Position numbers and translations under genes: made by a program | Assembly: GCA_950097015.1 (NCBI GenBank) | Contig: CATNEN010000002.1 | Location: 62,001 to 126,000, forward strand | Direction of reading: 5' to 3' | Source: Macrostomum hystrix | Taxonomy: Eukaryota > Platyhelminthes > Macrostomidae | Length of the DNA stretch: 64,000 bases | Part shown: in pieces, positions 1 through 11,774 of the stretch | Layout: each line of letters begins with the position of its first letter | How positions within the stretch are numbered: the stretch's first letter is position 1 | Notes under the pieces: model-generated | What the model was told of the DNA's origin: nothing | The model's database searches: none | The model's input: the letters and a program-made list of their open reading frames with translations, nothing else

Positions 1-515
1 CTCAGTGTCAAAAATTCTCAACTTCAACTCGCTACCTCAGAAAGCTGTGAAGCAGAAAAGTTGCAGAACTGCCGTAAGCAGGCCGATGCTGAGGCTCAGG
101 TGAGAATGAGTTTCAATCAGACAGCAGTCAAAAGCTGTGCTCAGGTTTTTGAGATGACTCTCTCGTAAGCTAGGTGTCTCACTTAAACTCTACTCTGTTG
201 CTTAGCAACAGTGAGAAGCCTGAGTCTGGTCGATATAGAGAACAGAATGAAATCCTTGAGTCGCTCTGCTCCGGCAGCTCAGTTTGTCGGCAAAAGACAG
301 TGAGAGTGAAATCTGTTTTTGTTTATTCTCGGTCGAACGCGAATTCAAAATGCTTCCTGCGGCTGCGTGCATTTCTCTGCGGCTGGGACAGAGAGGGCCG
401 GCTCTGAGCAGCATTAAGCACAGCTGAGCACCCACCTCTGCCTCCAACTGCTCACAATGGGAGCGTAGATTTGGTGAGTGTACTCAAATGTATTGTTTGT
501 GCACTTAGCTGTGCC
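1..515. repeat. 515-bp dispersed duplicate, left copy
   Basis: This stretch aligns with 22681-23197 at roughly 90 percent identity, with a few small indels, and the similarity stops near 515. The other copy begins 89 bases upstream of the start codon of the minus-strand B-box/NHL gene at 20967-22592. The left copy may therefore be the upstream region of a paralogue lying just beyond the left edge. No coding sequence is supported here. Confidence 0.85.
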
Positions 516-958
516 ATCTTGAGCCCAAAGTACGACATTGTGGCTCTGCTTGTCAGACACTTTCTGACAGATCCGAGCTGTTAGAGATGCGATCGACCTG
601 TTAGAGTAGGGAAAAACAACAGGCCAGCAGTTCAAGACGTTGGAAAAATCTCATATTTACTTTTTTGTCTGATATTAGCCTCATCAGCTCACCTACCATT
701 AGCCTCATCAGCTCACATTAGCTTCATGAGCTTACAGTAGCTTCAACGCCACCTGCAGGCCAGAGAAGGACTTAGGCAGTGCCCTAAGTGCCCTATTCTT
801 AGTCAATAACCTTTTTTATTCGCTTTTATGACTGTTTAACAAAATGTTTGTTGTTTAACAGCAATTTTGTTGGTAACAAAATTCTACCCGAGTACACCCG
901 AGTCCACCAGATACACTCAACGTTTTCTTTCTGACCCTTCAATGTTTCTTCCCCAACC
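516..958. other. intergenic, no gene seen
   Basis: No coding potential is recognised. A short degenerate repeat of about 24 bases (core ATTAGCCTCATCAGCTCAC) occurs about three times near 676-735. Confidence 0.6.
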
Positions 959-1285
959 ATGATCTCGTACCCAAATGTACATTCTATGCCTAAATATCTC
1001 GTCCACAAATGTACATTCTCCCCCAAAATGTCTCGTCCCTAAAAATATATTCAACCCCTCAAGATCTCCTCCCCAAATGTACATTCTACCCACAAATATC
1101 TCTTCCCCAAATGTACATTCTACCCCAAAAGATCTCTTCCCCAAATGTACATTCTACCCCAAAAGATCTCTTCCCCAAATGTACATTGTACCTATGAAGA
1201 TCTCATCCCCAATATGCATTCTACCCACAAATATCTCTTCCCCAAATGTACATTCTACCCCCAAAGATCTTTTCCCCAAGGTGCG
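959..1285. repeat. 34-bp minisatellite
   Basis: About nine degenerate copies of a unit of about 34 bases with core CCCAAATGTACATTCTACCC. The outer copies are the most diverged. Short open frames on both strands here are by-products of the repeat. Confidence 0.85.
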
Positions 1286-1802
1286 GTTTAAGTATAAATC
1301 ATTATCATTTTGCAACACTCTAATTTCAACAACAAATGTTGTGAATCTGCATTCTATACATATAAGCATGTTTATTAGGCCACAGTCACGTACAGCAGGC
1401 AGCAGCAATTCCATTGATTTCCTCTTCATCAGTGGATTAGTGCACCGGGGGTTACAGGGCAAAGTCGGGAGATTCGGCCGAACGAGGTCGCCCTTGATTT
1501 CCCGACACCGAAGTGATTTATTATCCGACTCCCAACGCAACCACCAAAAATATTCGAGTCCCAATGCGAAGGAGACATGAGACCATTTCTTTTTCCCTGT
1601 GGTCACGTTCTCAACGGGAGTTCTCTTAGGGATAAAATAGAAACACAGAGAGATCAATACAAACACATCCCCAACAGCGCAATCTGAAGCTTGATTTGGG
1701 ATTTATTGCCCAAGCAATAAGGAGGCCGCGATTTCAGCCAGTTCAGTAAGAAGAATTTATTAGTCAGTTTTGGACTGGCACTGGACCCAAATAGTACGAT
1801 AA
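1286..1802. other. intergenic, no gene seen
   Basis: Single-copy-looking sequence without recognisable coding potential, RNA gene or repeat. Confidence 0.5.
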
Positions 1803-3757
1803 ATGTTCTACTCCCCCTGATCCTTCAGTGTTCTACTCCCCCTGATCCTTCAGTGTTCTACTCCCCCTGATCCTTCAGTGTTCTACTCCCCCTGATCCCT
1901 GATCCTTCAGTGTTCTACTCCCCCTGATATTTCAGTGTTCTACTCCCCCCTGATCCTTCAGTGTTCTACTCCCCCTGATCCTTCAGTGTTCTACTCCCCC
2001 TGATCCTTCAGTGTTCTACTCCCCCCTGATCCTTCAGTGTTCTACTTCCCCTGATCCTTCAGTGTTCTACTCCCCCTGATCCTTCAGTGTTCTACTTCCC
2101 CTGATCCTTCAGTGTTCTACTCCCCCCTGATCCTTCAGTGTTCTACTCCCCCTGATCCTTCAGTGTTCTACTCCCCCTGATCCTTCAGTGTTCTACTCCC
2201 CCCTGATCCTTCAGTGTTCTACTTCCCCTGATCCTTCAGTGTTCTACTCCCCCTGATCCTTCAGTTTTCTACTCCACCCTGATACTTCAGTGTTCTACTC
2301 CACCCTGATCCTTCAGTGTTCTACTCCCCCCTGATCCTTCAGTGTTCTACTCCCCCCTGATCCTTCAGTGTTCTACTCCCCCTGATCCTTCAGTGTTCTA
2401 CTCCCCCTGATCCTTCAGTGTTCTACTTCCCCTGATCCTTCAGTGTTCTACTCCCCCCTGATCCTTCAGTGTTCTACTCCCCCCTGATCCTTCAGTGTTC
2501 TACTCCCCCTGATCCTTCAGTGTTCTACTCCCCCCTGATCATTCAGTTTTCTACTCCCCCCTGATCATTCAGTTTTCTACTCCCCCCTGATCCTTCAGTT
2601 TTCTACTCCCCCCTGATACTTCAGTGTTCTACTCCACCCTGATCCTTCAGTGTTCTACTCCCCCGGATCCTTCAGTGTTCTACGCCCCCCTGATCCTTCA
2701 GTGTTCTACTCCCCCTGATCCTTCAGTGTTCTACTCCCCCCTGATCTTTCAGTGTTCTACTTCCCCCTGATCCCTGATCCTTCAGTGTTCTACTCCCCCT
2801 GATCCTTCAGTGTTCTACTCCCCCTGATCCTTCAGTGTTCTACTCCCCCCTGATCCTTCAGTGTTCTACTCCACCCTGATCCTTCAGTGTTCTACTCCCC
2901 CGGATCCTTCAGTGTTCTACGCCCCCCTGATCCTTCAGTGTTCTACTCCCCCTGATCCTTCAGTGTTCTACTCCCCCCTGATCCTTCAGTGTTCTACTCC
3001 CCCTGATCCTTCAGTTTTCTACTCCCCCCTGATACTTCAGTGTTCTACTCCACCCTGATCCTTCAGTGTTCTACTCCCCCGGATCCTTCAGTGTTCTACG
3101 CCCCCCTGATCCTTCAGTGTTCTACTCCCCCTGATCCTTCAGTGTTCTACTCCCCCCTGATCTTTCAGTGTTCTACTTCCCCCTGATCCCTGATCCTTCA
3201 GTGTTCTACTCCCCCCTGATCATTCAGTTTTCTACTCCCCCCTGATCCTTCAGTGTTCTACTCCCCCGGATCCCTCAGTGTTCTACTCCCCCTGATCCTT
3301 CAGTGTTCTACTCCCCCCTGATCCTTCAGTGTTCTACTCCCCCGGATCCCTCAGTGTTCTACTCCCCTTGGATCCTTCAGTGTTCTACTCCCCCGGATCC
3401 CTCAGTGTTCTACTCCCCCTGATCCTTCAGTGTTCTACTCCCCCTGATCCTTCAGTGTTCTACTCCACCCTGATACTTCAGTGTTCTACTCCCCCTGATC
3501 CTTCAGTGTTCTACTCCCCCGGATCCCTCAGTGTTCTACTCCCCCTGATCCTTCAGTGTTCTACTCCCCCCTGATCCTTCAGTGTTCTACTCCCCCGGAT
3601 CCCTCAGTGTTCTACTCCCCTTGGATCCTTCAGTGTTCTACTCCCCCGGATCCCTCAGTGTTCTACTCCCCCGGATCCTTCAGTGTTCTACTCCCCCTGA
3701 TCCTTCAGTGTTCTACTCCCCCTGATCCATCAATATTCTATTGCCCCCTGATGCATG
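1803..3757. repeat. 25/26-bp minisatellite, about 77 copies
   Basis: A near-perfect tandem array. The unit is 25 or 26 bases depending on whether five or six cytosines are present, with core TGATCCTTCAGTGTTCTACT. Variant blocks (GGATCC units, TGATCATTCAG units, doubled TGATCCC units) recur in the same order, which shows that multi-unit segments were duplicated. Not coding. Confidence 0.95.
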
Positions 3758-4221
3758 TCTCATCCTAGAAACTGTGTGCAATTTAAAGTATGACATGTCA
3801 TTATTAGTTTGTTTACAAAACGTGATAAATTTGTAATAAATCAATCCCACTGGCCACCTGAGTCCTGCTCAAGATTCTCAAGTGCAAAGACTCGGGCAAG
3901 AATCTGTCTTCCCGCGGATCAGCTAAGAATGTCTCTCGCTGAAACAGCAGCTGCAAAATTTGGGGATAATTACGCTTCTGAAATTTCCTTCCAGCTCTCC
4001 GGATTGCCACCTGGAGTAAGACGTAGCTTCAGAGATTCGTCGAACGTGCCGTCATCGACTTGTTTCAAGCCCTCCTGTCTGATCGTGATTTTGGTTGACT
4101 AGGCATCTGTAATTCAGCTTTTAAGCCGAACTCGAAAATATATTTTCCCAGTTGATTGAGGCAAAGTAGAACTATGTGAATCTGAATGAGGTCGAAAGTT
4201 GGATGGATAATATTTATTTCT
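3758..4221. other. intergenic between arrays
   Basis: A 97-codon open frame crosses 3809-4102 but starts at a non-ATG codon and resembles nothing recognised. No gene is called. Confidence 0.5.
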
Positions 4222-4770
4222 TCTCATTCTCAGAACTTACAAATTGTATTAACATTCTCAGAACTTACAAATTGTATTAACATTCTCAGAACTTACAAAT
4301 TGTATTATCATTCTCAGAACTTACAAATTGTATTAACATTCTCAGAACTTACAAATTGTATTAACATTCTCAGAACTTACAAATTGTATTATCATTCTCA
4401 GAACTTACAAATTGTATTATCATTCTCAGAACTTACAAATTGTATTAACATTCTCAGAACTTACAAATTGTATTATCATTCTCAGAACTTACAAATTGTA
4501 TTAACATTCTCAGAACTTACAAATTGTATTAACATTCTCAGAACTTACAAATTGTATTATCATTCTCAGAACTTACAAATTGTATTATCATTCTTAGAAC
4601 TTACAAATTGTATTAACATTCTCAGAACTTACAAATTGTATTATCATTCTCAGAACTTACAAATTGTATTAACATTCTCAGAACTTACAAATTGTATTAT
4701 CATTCTTAGAACTTACAAATTGTATTAACATTCTCAGAACTTACAAATTGTATTAACATTCTCAGAACTT
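4222..4770. repeat. 28-bp minisatellite, about 19-20 copies
   Basis: Highly uniform tandem unit of 28 bases with core CATTCTCAGAACTTACAAAT. The main variation is an A/T change near the unit end (ATTAACATT against ATTATCATT). The open frame through it is a by-product of the array. Confidence 0.95.
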
Positions 4771-4812
4771 CTTATCCTACCAGACTTGACATTGACTTTT
4801 AAAAATACCATC

Positions 4813-4910
4813 CGACGAGATGTACATTGATAGTCTAGATTCTCGTCTCCTCAGATGTACATCGAAAGTCTAGATTCTCGTCTCCTCAGATGTACATCGA
4901 GAGTTTTAAT
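4813..4910. repeat. 35-bp repeat, about 3 copies
   Basis: Three tandem copies of a 35-base unit with core AGTCTAGATTCTCGTCTCCT, ending directly before a hAT-like terminus at 4926. Confidence 0.8.
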
Positions 4911-4925
4911 CTCCTCCCTCTAGAT

Positions 4926-5410
4926 GAGGGGTCGGCACACTTATGAGCAAGCGGGCCAAAGAGAGAAACTAAAATACGACAGCAGGCCGAATTGACTGTA
5001 AAAATATGATATAGGGGAGATATGAGACACGGGAGAGATGAGACACGGGAGAGATGAGACACGGGAGAGATGAGACAAGGGAGAGATGAGACAAAGGGAG
5101 AGGTGAGACACGGGAGAGATGAGACAAGGGGAGAGGTGAGACAAAAGAGAGATGAGACACGGGAGAGATGAGACAGGGGAGAGATGAGACACGGGAGAGA
5201 TGAGACAAGGGGGAGATGAGACAGGGGAGAGATGAGACACGGGAGAGATGAGACACGGGAGAGATGAGACAGGGGAGAGATGAGACACGGGAGAGATGAG
5301 ACACGAGAGAGATGAGACACGGGAGAGATGAGACACGGGAGAGATGAGACACGAGAGAGATGAGACACGGGAGAGATGAGACACGGGAGAGATAAGACAC
5401 AGGAGAGACA
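4926..5410 (+). mobile_element. hAT-type element remnant with 16-bp minisatellite (left half)
   Basis: The start reads GAGGGGTCGGCACACTT, a diverged version of the terminus CAGGGGTCGGCAAACT of the intact element at 41989-42677. The following 60 bases (GCGGGCCAAAGAGAGAAACT, then a GGCCGAATTGACTGTA stretch) also match that element. The 16-bp array TGAGACACGGGAGAGA then fills 5012-5410. No right terminus is present; the array abuts the 20-bp array at 5413. The 8 bases before the terminus are CTCTAGAT, similar to a hAT target site. Confidence 0.7.
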
Positions 5411-5412
5411 GA

Positions 5413-5790
5413 GTGTCAGGTGAAGCATCAGGGTGTCAGGGGAGGCATCAGGGTGTCAGGGGAGGCATCAGGGTCTCAGGTAAGGCATCAGGGTGTCAGG
5501 GGAGGCATCAGGGTCTCAGCGGAGGCATCAGGGTGTCAGGGGAGGCATCAGGGTGTCAGGGGAGGCATCAGGGTGTCAGGGGAGGCATCAGGGTGTCAGG
5601 GGAGGCATCAAGGTCTCAGGGGAGGCATCAGGGTGTCAGGGGAGGCATCAGGGTCTCAGGGGAGGCATCAGGGTGTCAGGTGAGGCATCAGGGTCTCAGC
5701 GGAGGCATCAGGGTGTCAGGGGAGGCATCAGGGTGTCAGGGGAGGCATCAGGGTGTCAGGGGAGGCATCAGGGTGTCAGGTGAGGCAGTA
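5413..5790. repeat. 20-bp minisatellite, about 19 copies
   Basis: Almost perfect tandem copies of GGGTGTCAGGGGAGGCATCA. It joins the preceding 16-bp array without spacer, probably replacing the right half of the transposon remnant. All three plus frames are open only because the unit lacks stops. Confidence 0.95.
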
Positions 5791-6505
5791 GATGCAAAAT
5801 CTAATATTCGCTGAAGAAACTAAGAGCGGAGAGCCATATAACCGAGGATCGATAAGAAGGCCGGACACCCAAATGGCGAGTTAGTCTGAACGCAGCAGAG
5901 TAATGTTTAAGTGTCTAAAATATATTTATTAATGCTTTAGTTTTTCTGTACTTAAATTTTCTTCAAGACAAAAAACTAATTTCGGACGTCAAGCTGCCTA
6001 AAATGTGCTTATATATGAAGACATTTTCTTGATAATTTGATAAGGTCAGCCTGGCAAGGCGAGGTGCTTGTAGCGGGCTGTAAGCTGCTCATAGGTCTAA
6101 TTAAGGTTGAGTAATTTTATGTCCCCCGGATAAAATAGGACGATTTTCCCCAGTCTCTGCAGTTGCAGTGGTCCGTAAAAAGATGGAATTCAGTCCCTCT
6201 ATGGGATTAGCTGCTTCTTGCGTTTCCACGCCTGGTTGCTAGTCCTTGAGTAGTGCTCACCATAATGGCAGTAGTAGAGCTATTAACTAATACTATATTG
6301 TTGGACTTTGCAGGAAACCATTATTTAGATTAAAAAAACTGCGGTTATTATCATGTTACTTATCTAAAAGTACTTTACTTACTTTTTTGCTTGCGTAAAC
6401 AATCCTTATTTGATGCTGTCCTTTAATGGAAAGCATATCCGGTGAATCGTAAGAGGCGGTGTGTCATGTTATTATGACAGCCATGGAGTGGCGAATTTGG
6501 GTCTG
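5791..6505. other. intergenic, no gene seen
   Basis: About 700 bases of mostly AT-rich single-copy sequence with no recognisable gene, RNA or repeat. Confidence 0.5.
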
Positions 6506-7055
6506 GGATGGGGGTGGAGGGCAGTTAAATAACTGACTGGAGGATGGGGTGGCGGGGCAATAACTGAATGGAGGATGGGGTGGAGTGCAGTTAAATAACT
6601 GACTGGAGGATGGGGTGGCGGGCAGCTGTATAACTGACTGGAGGATAGGGTGGCGGGCAGCTGTATAACTGACTGGAGGATGGGGTAGCGGGCAGTTAAA
6701 AAACTGCCTGGAGGGTGGGGTTGCGGGCAGTTGAATAACTGACTAGAGAATGGGATGGCGGGGCAGTTGAATAACTGACTGGAGGATGGGGTGGCGGGCA
6801 GCTGTATAACTGACTGGAGGATGGGGTAGCGGGGCAGTTGAATAACTGACTGGAGGGTGGGATGGCGGGGCAGTTGAATAACTGACTGGAGAATGGGATG
6901 GCGGGGCAGTTGAATAACTGACTGGAGGGTGGGGTAGCGGGGCAGTTAAATAATTGACTGGAGGGTGGGATGGCGGGGCAGTTGAATAACTGACTGGAGG
7001 ATGGAGTGGCGGGGCAGTGGAATAACTGACTGGAGAATGGGGTGGCAGGCATTTT
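6506..7055. repeat. 36-bp minisatellite, about 15 copies
   Basis: Tandem unit of about 35-37 bases with core GTTGAATAACTGACTGGAGG followed by a GGATGGGGTGGCGGGGCA-type G-rich half. Copies at the left side are the most diverged. Open minus-strand frames are by-products. Confidence 0.92.
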
Positions 7056-7589
7056 AATAACTGTATGATCAAGAGTTGAAATTTTTTATCATGCAGCAAA
7101 TCAAAGAATCGAAAAAATGTAATTAAATTCGTACAGAAATTATTCGTTTTCGACATGTAGTTATCTTGAAATAGCATATTTACGATTTCCGAATTAAAGA
7201 ACGACTAAAAGAATTGCAGATGTTAGGTAAAACTCAGGTTCATGCAAGGTGCAGAGCTCTGAGGTAAGCTAGCTGAAAAAGTGTGAGTTGTGGACTCAGT
7301 TGCTAAGGCTCGCTGACCTGAGGCCATCAAAGCGCCCGTGCGTGAACTCCTGTTAGGATTTTCTGGTTAAAAGTGAGATGGAGAGAAAACGAAAATGGAT
7401 TTCAACGGTTAACCGTCACTCACTTTGATACGCAAGCTCAGTTTCATTTGCGACTCACTGAGGCGAATGAGGACTAAATAGATGCCTTTTAGGGAAAGTG
7501 TGAGCAGCTGGCTTTTGCAACGCGAGCAACTGCTAAGCTTAAACTAAAATTTCTAGACACACTAGAGAATGTGTATTAAGCAGGAAAGG
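7056..7589. other. intergenic, no gene seen
   Basis: Single-copy-looking sequence with no supported coding potential or RNA gene. Confidence 0.5.
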
Positions 7590-9195
7590 GAGATGGAGAG
7601 AGGGAGATAAGGAGAGAGAGATAAGGGGAGGGAGATAAGAAGAGGGAGATAAGGAGAGAGAGATAAGGAGAGGGAGATAAGGAGAGGGAGATAAAGAGAC
7701 GGAGATAAAGAGACGGAGATAAGGAGAGGTAGATAGGGAGAGGGAGATAGAGATAGAGAGATAAGGAGAGGGAGATAAGGGAAGGAAGATAAGGGAAGTG
7801 AGATAAGGGGAGGGAGATAAGGGGAGGGAGATAAGGAGAGGGAGATAAGGAGAGGGAGATAAAGGGAGGGAGACAAGGGGAGGGAGATAAGGAGATGGAG
7901 ATAAGGAGAGGGAGATAATGAGAGGGAGATAAAGGGAGGGAGATAAGGGGAGGGAGATAAGGAGAGGGAGATAAGGAGAGGGAGATAAGGAGAGGGAGAT
8001 AAGAGGAGGGAGATAAGAGGAGGGAGATAAGGAGAGGGAGATAAGGAGAGGGAGATAAAGATAGAGATATAAGGAGAGGGAGATAAGGGGAGGGAGATAA
8101 GAGGAGGGAGATAAGAGGAGGGAGATACGAGGAGGGAGATAAGGAGAGGGAGATAAAGAGACAGAGATAAAGAGAGGGAGATAGGGAGAGGGAGATAGAG
8201 ATAGAGATATAAGGAGAGGGAGATAAGGGAAGGGAGATAAGGGAAGGGAGATAAGGGGAGGGAGATAAGGGGAGGGAGATAAGGAGAGGGAGATAAGGAG
8301 AGGGAGATAAGGAGAGGGAGATAAGGAGAGGGAGATAAGGAGAGGGAGATAAGAGGAGGGAGATAAGAGGAGGGAGATAAGGAGAGGGAGATAAGGAGAG
8401 GGAGATAAGGAGAGGGAGATAAGGAGAGGGAGATAAAGATAGAGATATAAGGAGAGGGAGATAAGGGGAGGGAGATAAGAGGAGGGAGATAAGAGGAGGG
8501 AGATAAGGAGAGGGAGATAAAGAGACGGAGATAAGGAGAGGGAGATAGGGAGAGGGAGATAGAGATAGAGATATAAGGAGAGGGAGACAAGGGAAGGGAG
8601 ATAAGGGAAGGGAGATAAGGGGAGGGAGATAAGGGGAGGGAGATAAGGGGAGGAAGATAAGAGGAGGGAGATAAGGGAGGGGGATAAGGAGAGGGGGATA
8701 AGGAGAGGGAGATAAGGAGAGGGAGATAAGGAGAGGGAGATAAAGGGAGGGAGATAAGGGGAGGGAGATAAGGAGAGGGAGATAAGGAGAGGGAGATAAG
8801 GAGAGGGAGATAAAGAGACGGAGATAAGGAGAGGGAGATAGGGAGAGGGAGATAGAGATAGAGAGATAAGGAGAGGGAGATAAGGGAAGGGAGATAAGAG
8901 GAGGGAGATAAGGGGAGGGAGATAAGGAGAGGGAGATAAGGAGAGAGATAAGGAGAAGAAGATAAAGAGAGGGAGATAGGGAGAGGGAGATAGAGATAGA
9001 GAGATAGAGATAGAGAGATAAGGAGAGGGAGATAAGGAGAGGGAGATAAGGAGAGGGAGATAAGGAGAGGGAGATAAGGAGAGGGAGATAAAGGGAGGGA
9101 GATAAGGGGAGGGAGATAAGGAGAGGGAGATAAAGAGACGGAGATAAGGAGAGGGAGGTAGGGAGAGGGAGATAGTGAGAATGAGATAAGGAGAG
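7590..9195. repeat. 14-bp polypurine minisatellite with about 370-bp higher-order structure
   Basis: About 114 copies of GGAGATAAGGAGAG and variants, nearly all purine on the plus strand apart from the single T. A block beginning AAAGATAGAGATATAAGG near 8050 recurs near 8425 with one 14-bp unit deleted, so the array grew by duplication of blocks of about 370 bp. The unit is not a multiple of 3 but carries no stop on the minus strand, so open frames of 342-595 codons appear there; they are not genes. Confidence 0.95.
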
Positions 9196-9713
9196 AGAGA
9201 TGCTAAAAGGGAGATGGAAAGAGGGAGATGGAATTGGGTAGATAAGGCGATGGATGGACAACAATGATTAAAACATGAACTACTTTGAAGTGGATTCAGA
9301 ACGCTTGTAAAAGTGGGAATGTACAATTAATAACATTGTGAATATATGACATTTTGATAAACAAGCAGTACTTAGGGTGTGTCTTCTTGAGCAGGTTCAG
9401 CAGTTGCTTACGCCAGCTGTCAATCAAATTGCATTTCCGCATAATCCCTTAATCTGTCTAGACGCATAAGCTCGATTTGAATTGCGGTCGAATTGGCATT
9501 CGGAAATGCTTGAGGAAGGAATTCGCAGCAGATGCACTTTTATCAGGGTCTCTGATTAGTGTTCAAGTGGTCAGCACTGGAGATTTATTTTCACAATCAG
9601 TTCCCACACCGGAAGTGCTATCAAGACGGCTATCAAACAAGGCCGCTACTTCCTGTCAACAAAATATCTAATCAAATTTTTGTGTGAGTCCACTTTAGGA
9701 ACTAAAAAAATAA
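9196..9713. other. intergenic, no gene seen
   Basis: No supported gene. Sequence between the polypurine array and a minus-strand SINE. Confidence 0.5.
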
Positions 9714-9856
9714 CATTGAGGAGGTTGGCCCTCAAGGACGTAAATCACACGACATGTCGCCATGCTTTCTCTACGCGGCTGGACTCGTGGTGGAATCGAA
9801 CTCAGGGACCTCGGCGCGAGACGCGAACGCGTTAACCGCTCTGCCACCGACCCAAA
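9714..9856 (-). mobile_element. tRNA-derived SINE (head and start of body)
   Basis: Read on the minus strand this begins with a tRNA-like head: an A-box-like TGGCAGAGCGG and a B-box-like GAGTTCGATTCC spaced as in a tRNA gene. The body fragment near the left end matches the other copies in this window (GTAAATCACACGAC against GTAAATTGCACGAC). The 3' part is missing. Confidence 0.8.
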
Positions 9857-10330
9857 CGTTCTTAGAATTCAAGTAGAAGTTGGTCATTCGTGTGGGCTAC
9901 TCAAATTGGATAGTTCCCATTCGTCATTTATCCCCAGACCAGAACCGCCGCCATTGGTTGGCTGGGTAGATGCAGTTGCTAAGCAAACCAACCTGATAAA
10001 AGTTGCTCCCAGCGCTGCAAACAAAGATTTGGCTGCCACACAAAAATTCTCCCCCGCGTACTTCCGGCCCAGCAACAGAGCCGAGCCAAGCCGAGCAAAT
10101 CAAACGACAGATAACTGACGAGTTCGCCATTGTCAGTCGGCGTCGACAGGTAAGGCCAAGCAGACTTGTGGAATTAACGATGGATAGGGCAAAAACACTG
10201 GGCCAACATGCTGGGAGGAAAAGTTTTGGAAAGTACTTTAGGGAAAGGAGAATTAAGAGGGGATGGATTAGAAAGGAATAAAGAGAAGTGAGAGTAGGAA
10301 GATGTGAAATGAGTGGAAGAAATGAGAGAA
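9857..10330. other. intergenic, no gene seen
   Basis: Open frames on both strands of about 60-120 codons cross this stretch, but none shows a recognisable domain or splice structure. Confidence 0.4.
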
Positions 10331-10835
10331 TAGGAGAGGGGAGAATAGGAGAGGGGAGAATGGGAGAGGGGAGAATGGGAGAGGGAAGAATGGGAGAGGG
10401 GAGAATGGGAGAGGGGAGAATGGGAGAGGGGAGAAAGGGAGAGGGGAGAATAGTAGAGCAGAGGATGGAAGAGGGGAGCATTGGAAAGGGGAGAATAGGA
10501 GAATGGAAAATGGGAGAGGGGAGAGCGGGAGAGGGGAGAATGGGAGAGGGAAGAATGGAAGAGGGGAGAATAGAAGAGGGGAGAATGGAAGTGGCGAGAA
10601 TGGGAGAGGGAAGAATGGGAGAGTGGAGAACGGGAGAGGGGAGAATGGGATGGGAGATGGGAGAATTGGAGAGGGAAGAATGGGAGAGGGAAGAATGGGA
10701 GAGGGGAAATGGGAGAGGGTAGAATTGGAAAGGGGAGAATGGAAGTGGCGAGAATGGGATGGGAGATAAAAGAATTGGAGAGGGGACAATGTGAGAAGGG
10801 AAAATTGGAAAGGGGAGAATGAAAGAGGAAGAATG
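10331..10835. repeat. 15-bp purine-rich minisatellite, about 33 copies
   Basis: Degenerate tandem copies of GAGAATGGGAGAGGG. The 15-base unit is a multiple of three, so both strands stay open for more than 140 codons without being a gene. Confidence 0.92.
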
Positions 10836-11723
10836 AGAATGGGAGACGGAAGATATATGATGGGATAAAATTGGAAGATAGGAGGAGATGATGATTTGGA
10901 AAAAGAGGAGAGAAGAGAGGATAGAATGGTTATAAATGAGAGGTTAGTCAAAGGAGCAAATGATTATGCCGGTAGAAATTTTGCCTTGCCGGAAGCAAGA
11001 CCCAGTAATAGTAGAGCTTGTTGCTCTGTTTCAAAGAAGATTATAGGCTTAGTAGGCCTGGCAATATCGAAACAAAAACATCAACAGCATTTTTTCGCCC
11101 GAATTTCATTCTGAATCAAGATTAAAAGATAAAGAAAAGACACGAACATTCATCATTGTTCATTAAATAATATTATTCTATAGTTTCGTGTCCTCCATTT
11201 TGGGTCAACAGCCTTCTGTGTGCCTGTTCTGTGTGCCTGTATGCCTGTCTGTCTGTTCTAATCATTAAATAATTATTACGAACTAAGAACCGAAAATACG
11301 GATAGAATTATATTTTAATGCAATCTAAAATAGGAAAAGCAATGTAATATTCGCTCCGCTATTTCTTAATATTTAATGCCAGAATTATTCGTATTTCTTA
11401 GAAACATCATTCATGATCGATCAGATTCGATCAGTTCAATACTGCGTCCGCAATTTTCTCACGCAGTGAATTTGTCTCTACCTAATTTAGTAACTATCAG
11501 GCCGTGTCTCACTCCCGACTCCGGTGAATCAAATGTTCTCTCACGATACGTGCTCACGATCCGATAAAGATAACAAAATAGAAACAAAAGTATACATATC
11601 GACTGAGCAGGAATTTGTTAGAAAGAAAGCCAAATTTTTGCCAGCAAAGTTTACTGCTGATTCGATCGTATTTTCCAAGCGAAAGAAGAAAATAGGACAA
11701 CAGATATGGAGAGGGGACAGGAG
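10836..11723. other. AT-rich intergenic sequence upstream of the GPCR
   Basis: Mostly AT-rich single-copy sequence with a short CTGTCTGT-type run near 11210-11255. No gene or RNA is recognised. It could hold upstream exons or promoter of the GPCR, but no signal can be pointed to. Confidence 0.4.
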
Positions 11724-11757
11724 ATAGGTAGGTAGGTAGGTAGGTAGGTAGGTAGGG
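11724..11757. repeat. GGTA microsatellite
   Basis: About eight copies of the tetranucleotide GGTA just upstream of a SINE head. Confidence 0.9.
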
Positions 11758-11774
11758 GGTTAGTCAGGTGGGTG

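Noticed and set aside
3809-4102. A 97-residue protein
   Set aside because: Non-ATG start, an overlapping open frame on the other strand, no recognisable motif.
4210-5814. Possible CRISPR-like arrays
   Set aside because: Units follow each other without unique spacers and the context is an animal genome; these are minisatellites.
7539-9326. Minus-strand frames of 342-595 codons rich in Leu, Ser, Pro and Tyr
   Set aside because: They are translations of the stop-free 14-bp polypurine unit in three frames at once.
9750-9856. A functional tRNA gene
   Set aside because: The A and B boxes are present but the cloverleaf stems and an anticodon arm cannot be closed convincingly, and the same head plus body recurs elsewhere as a SINE.
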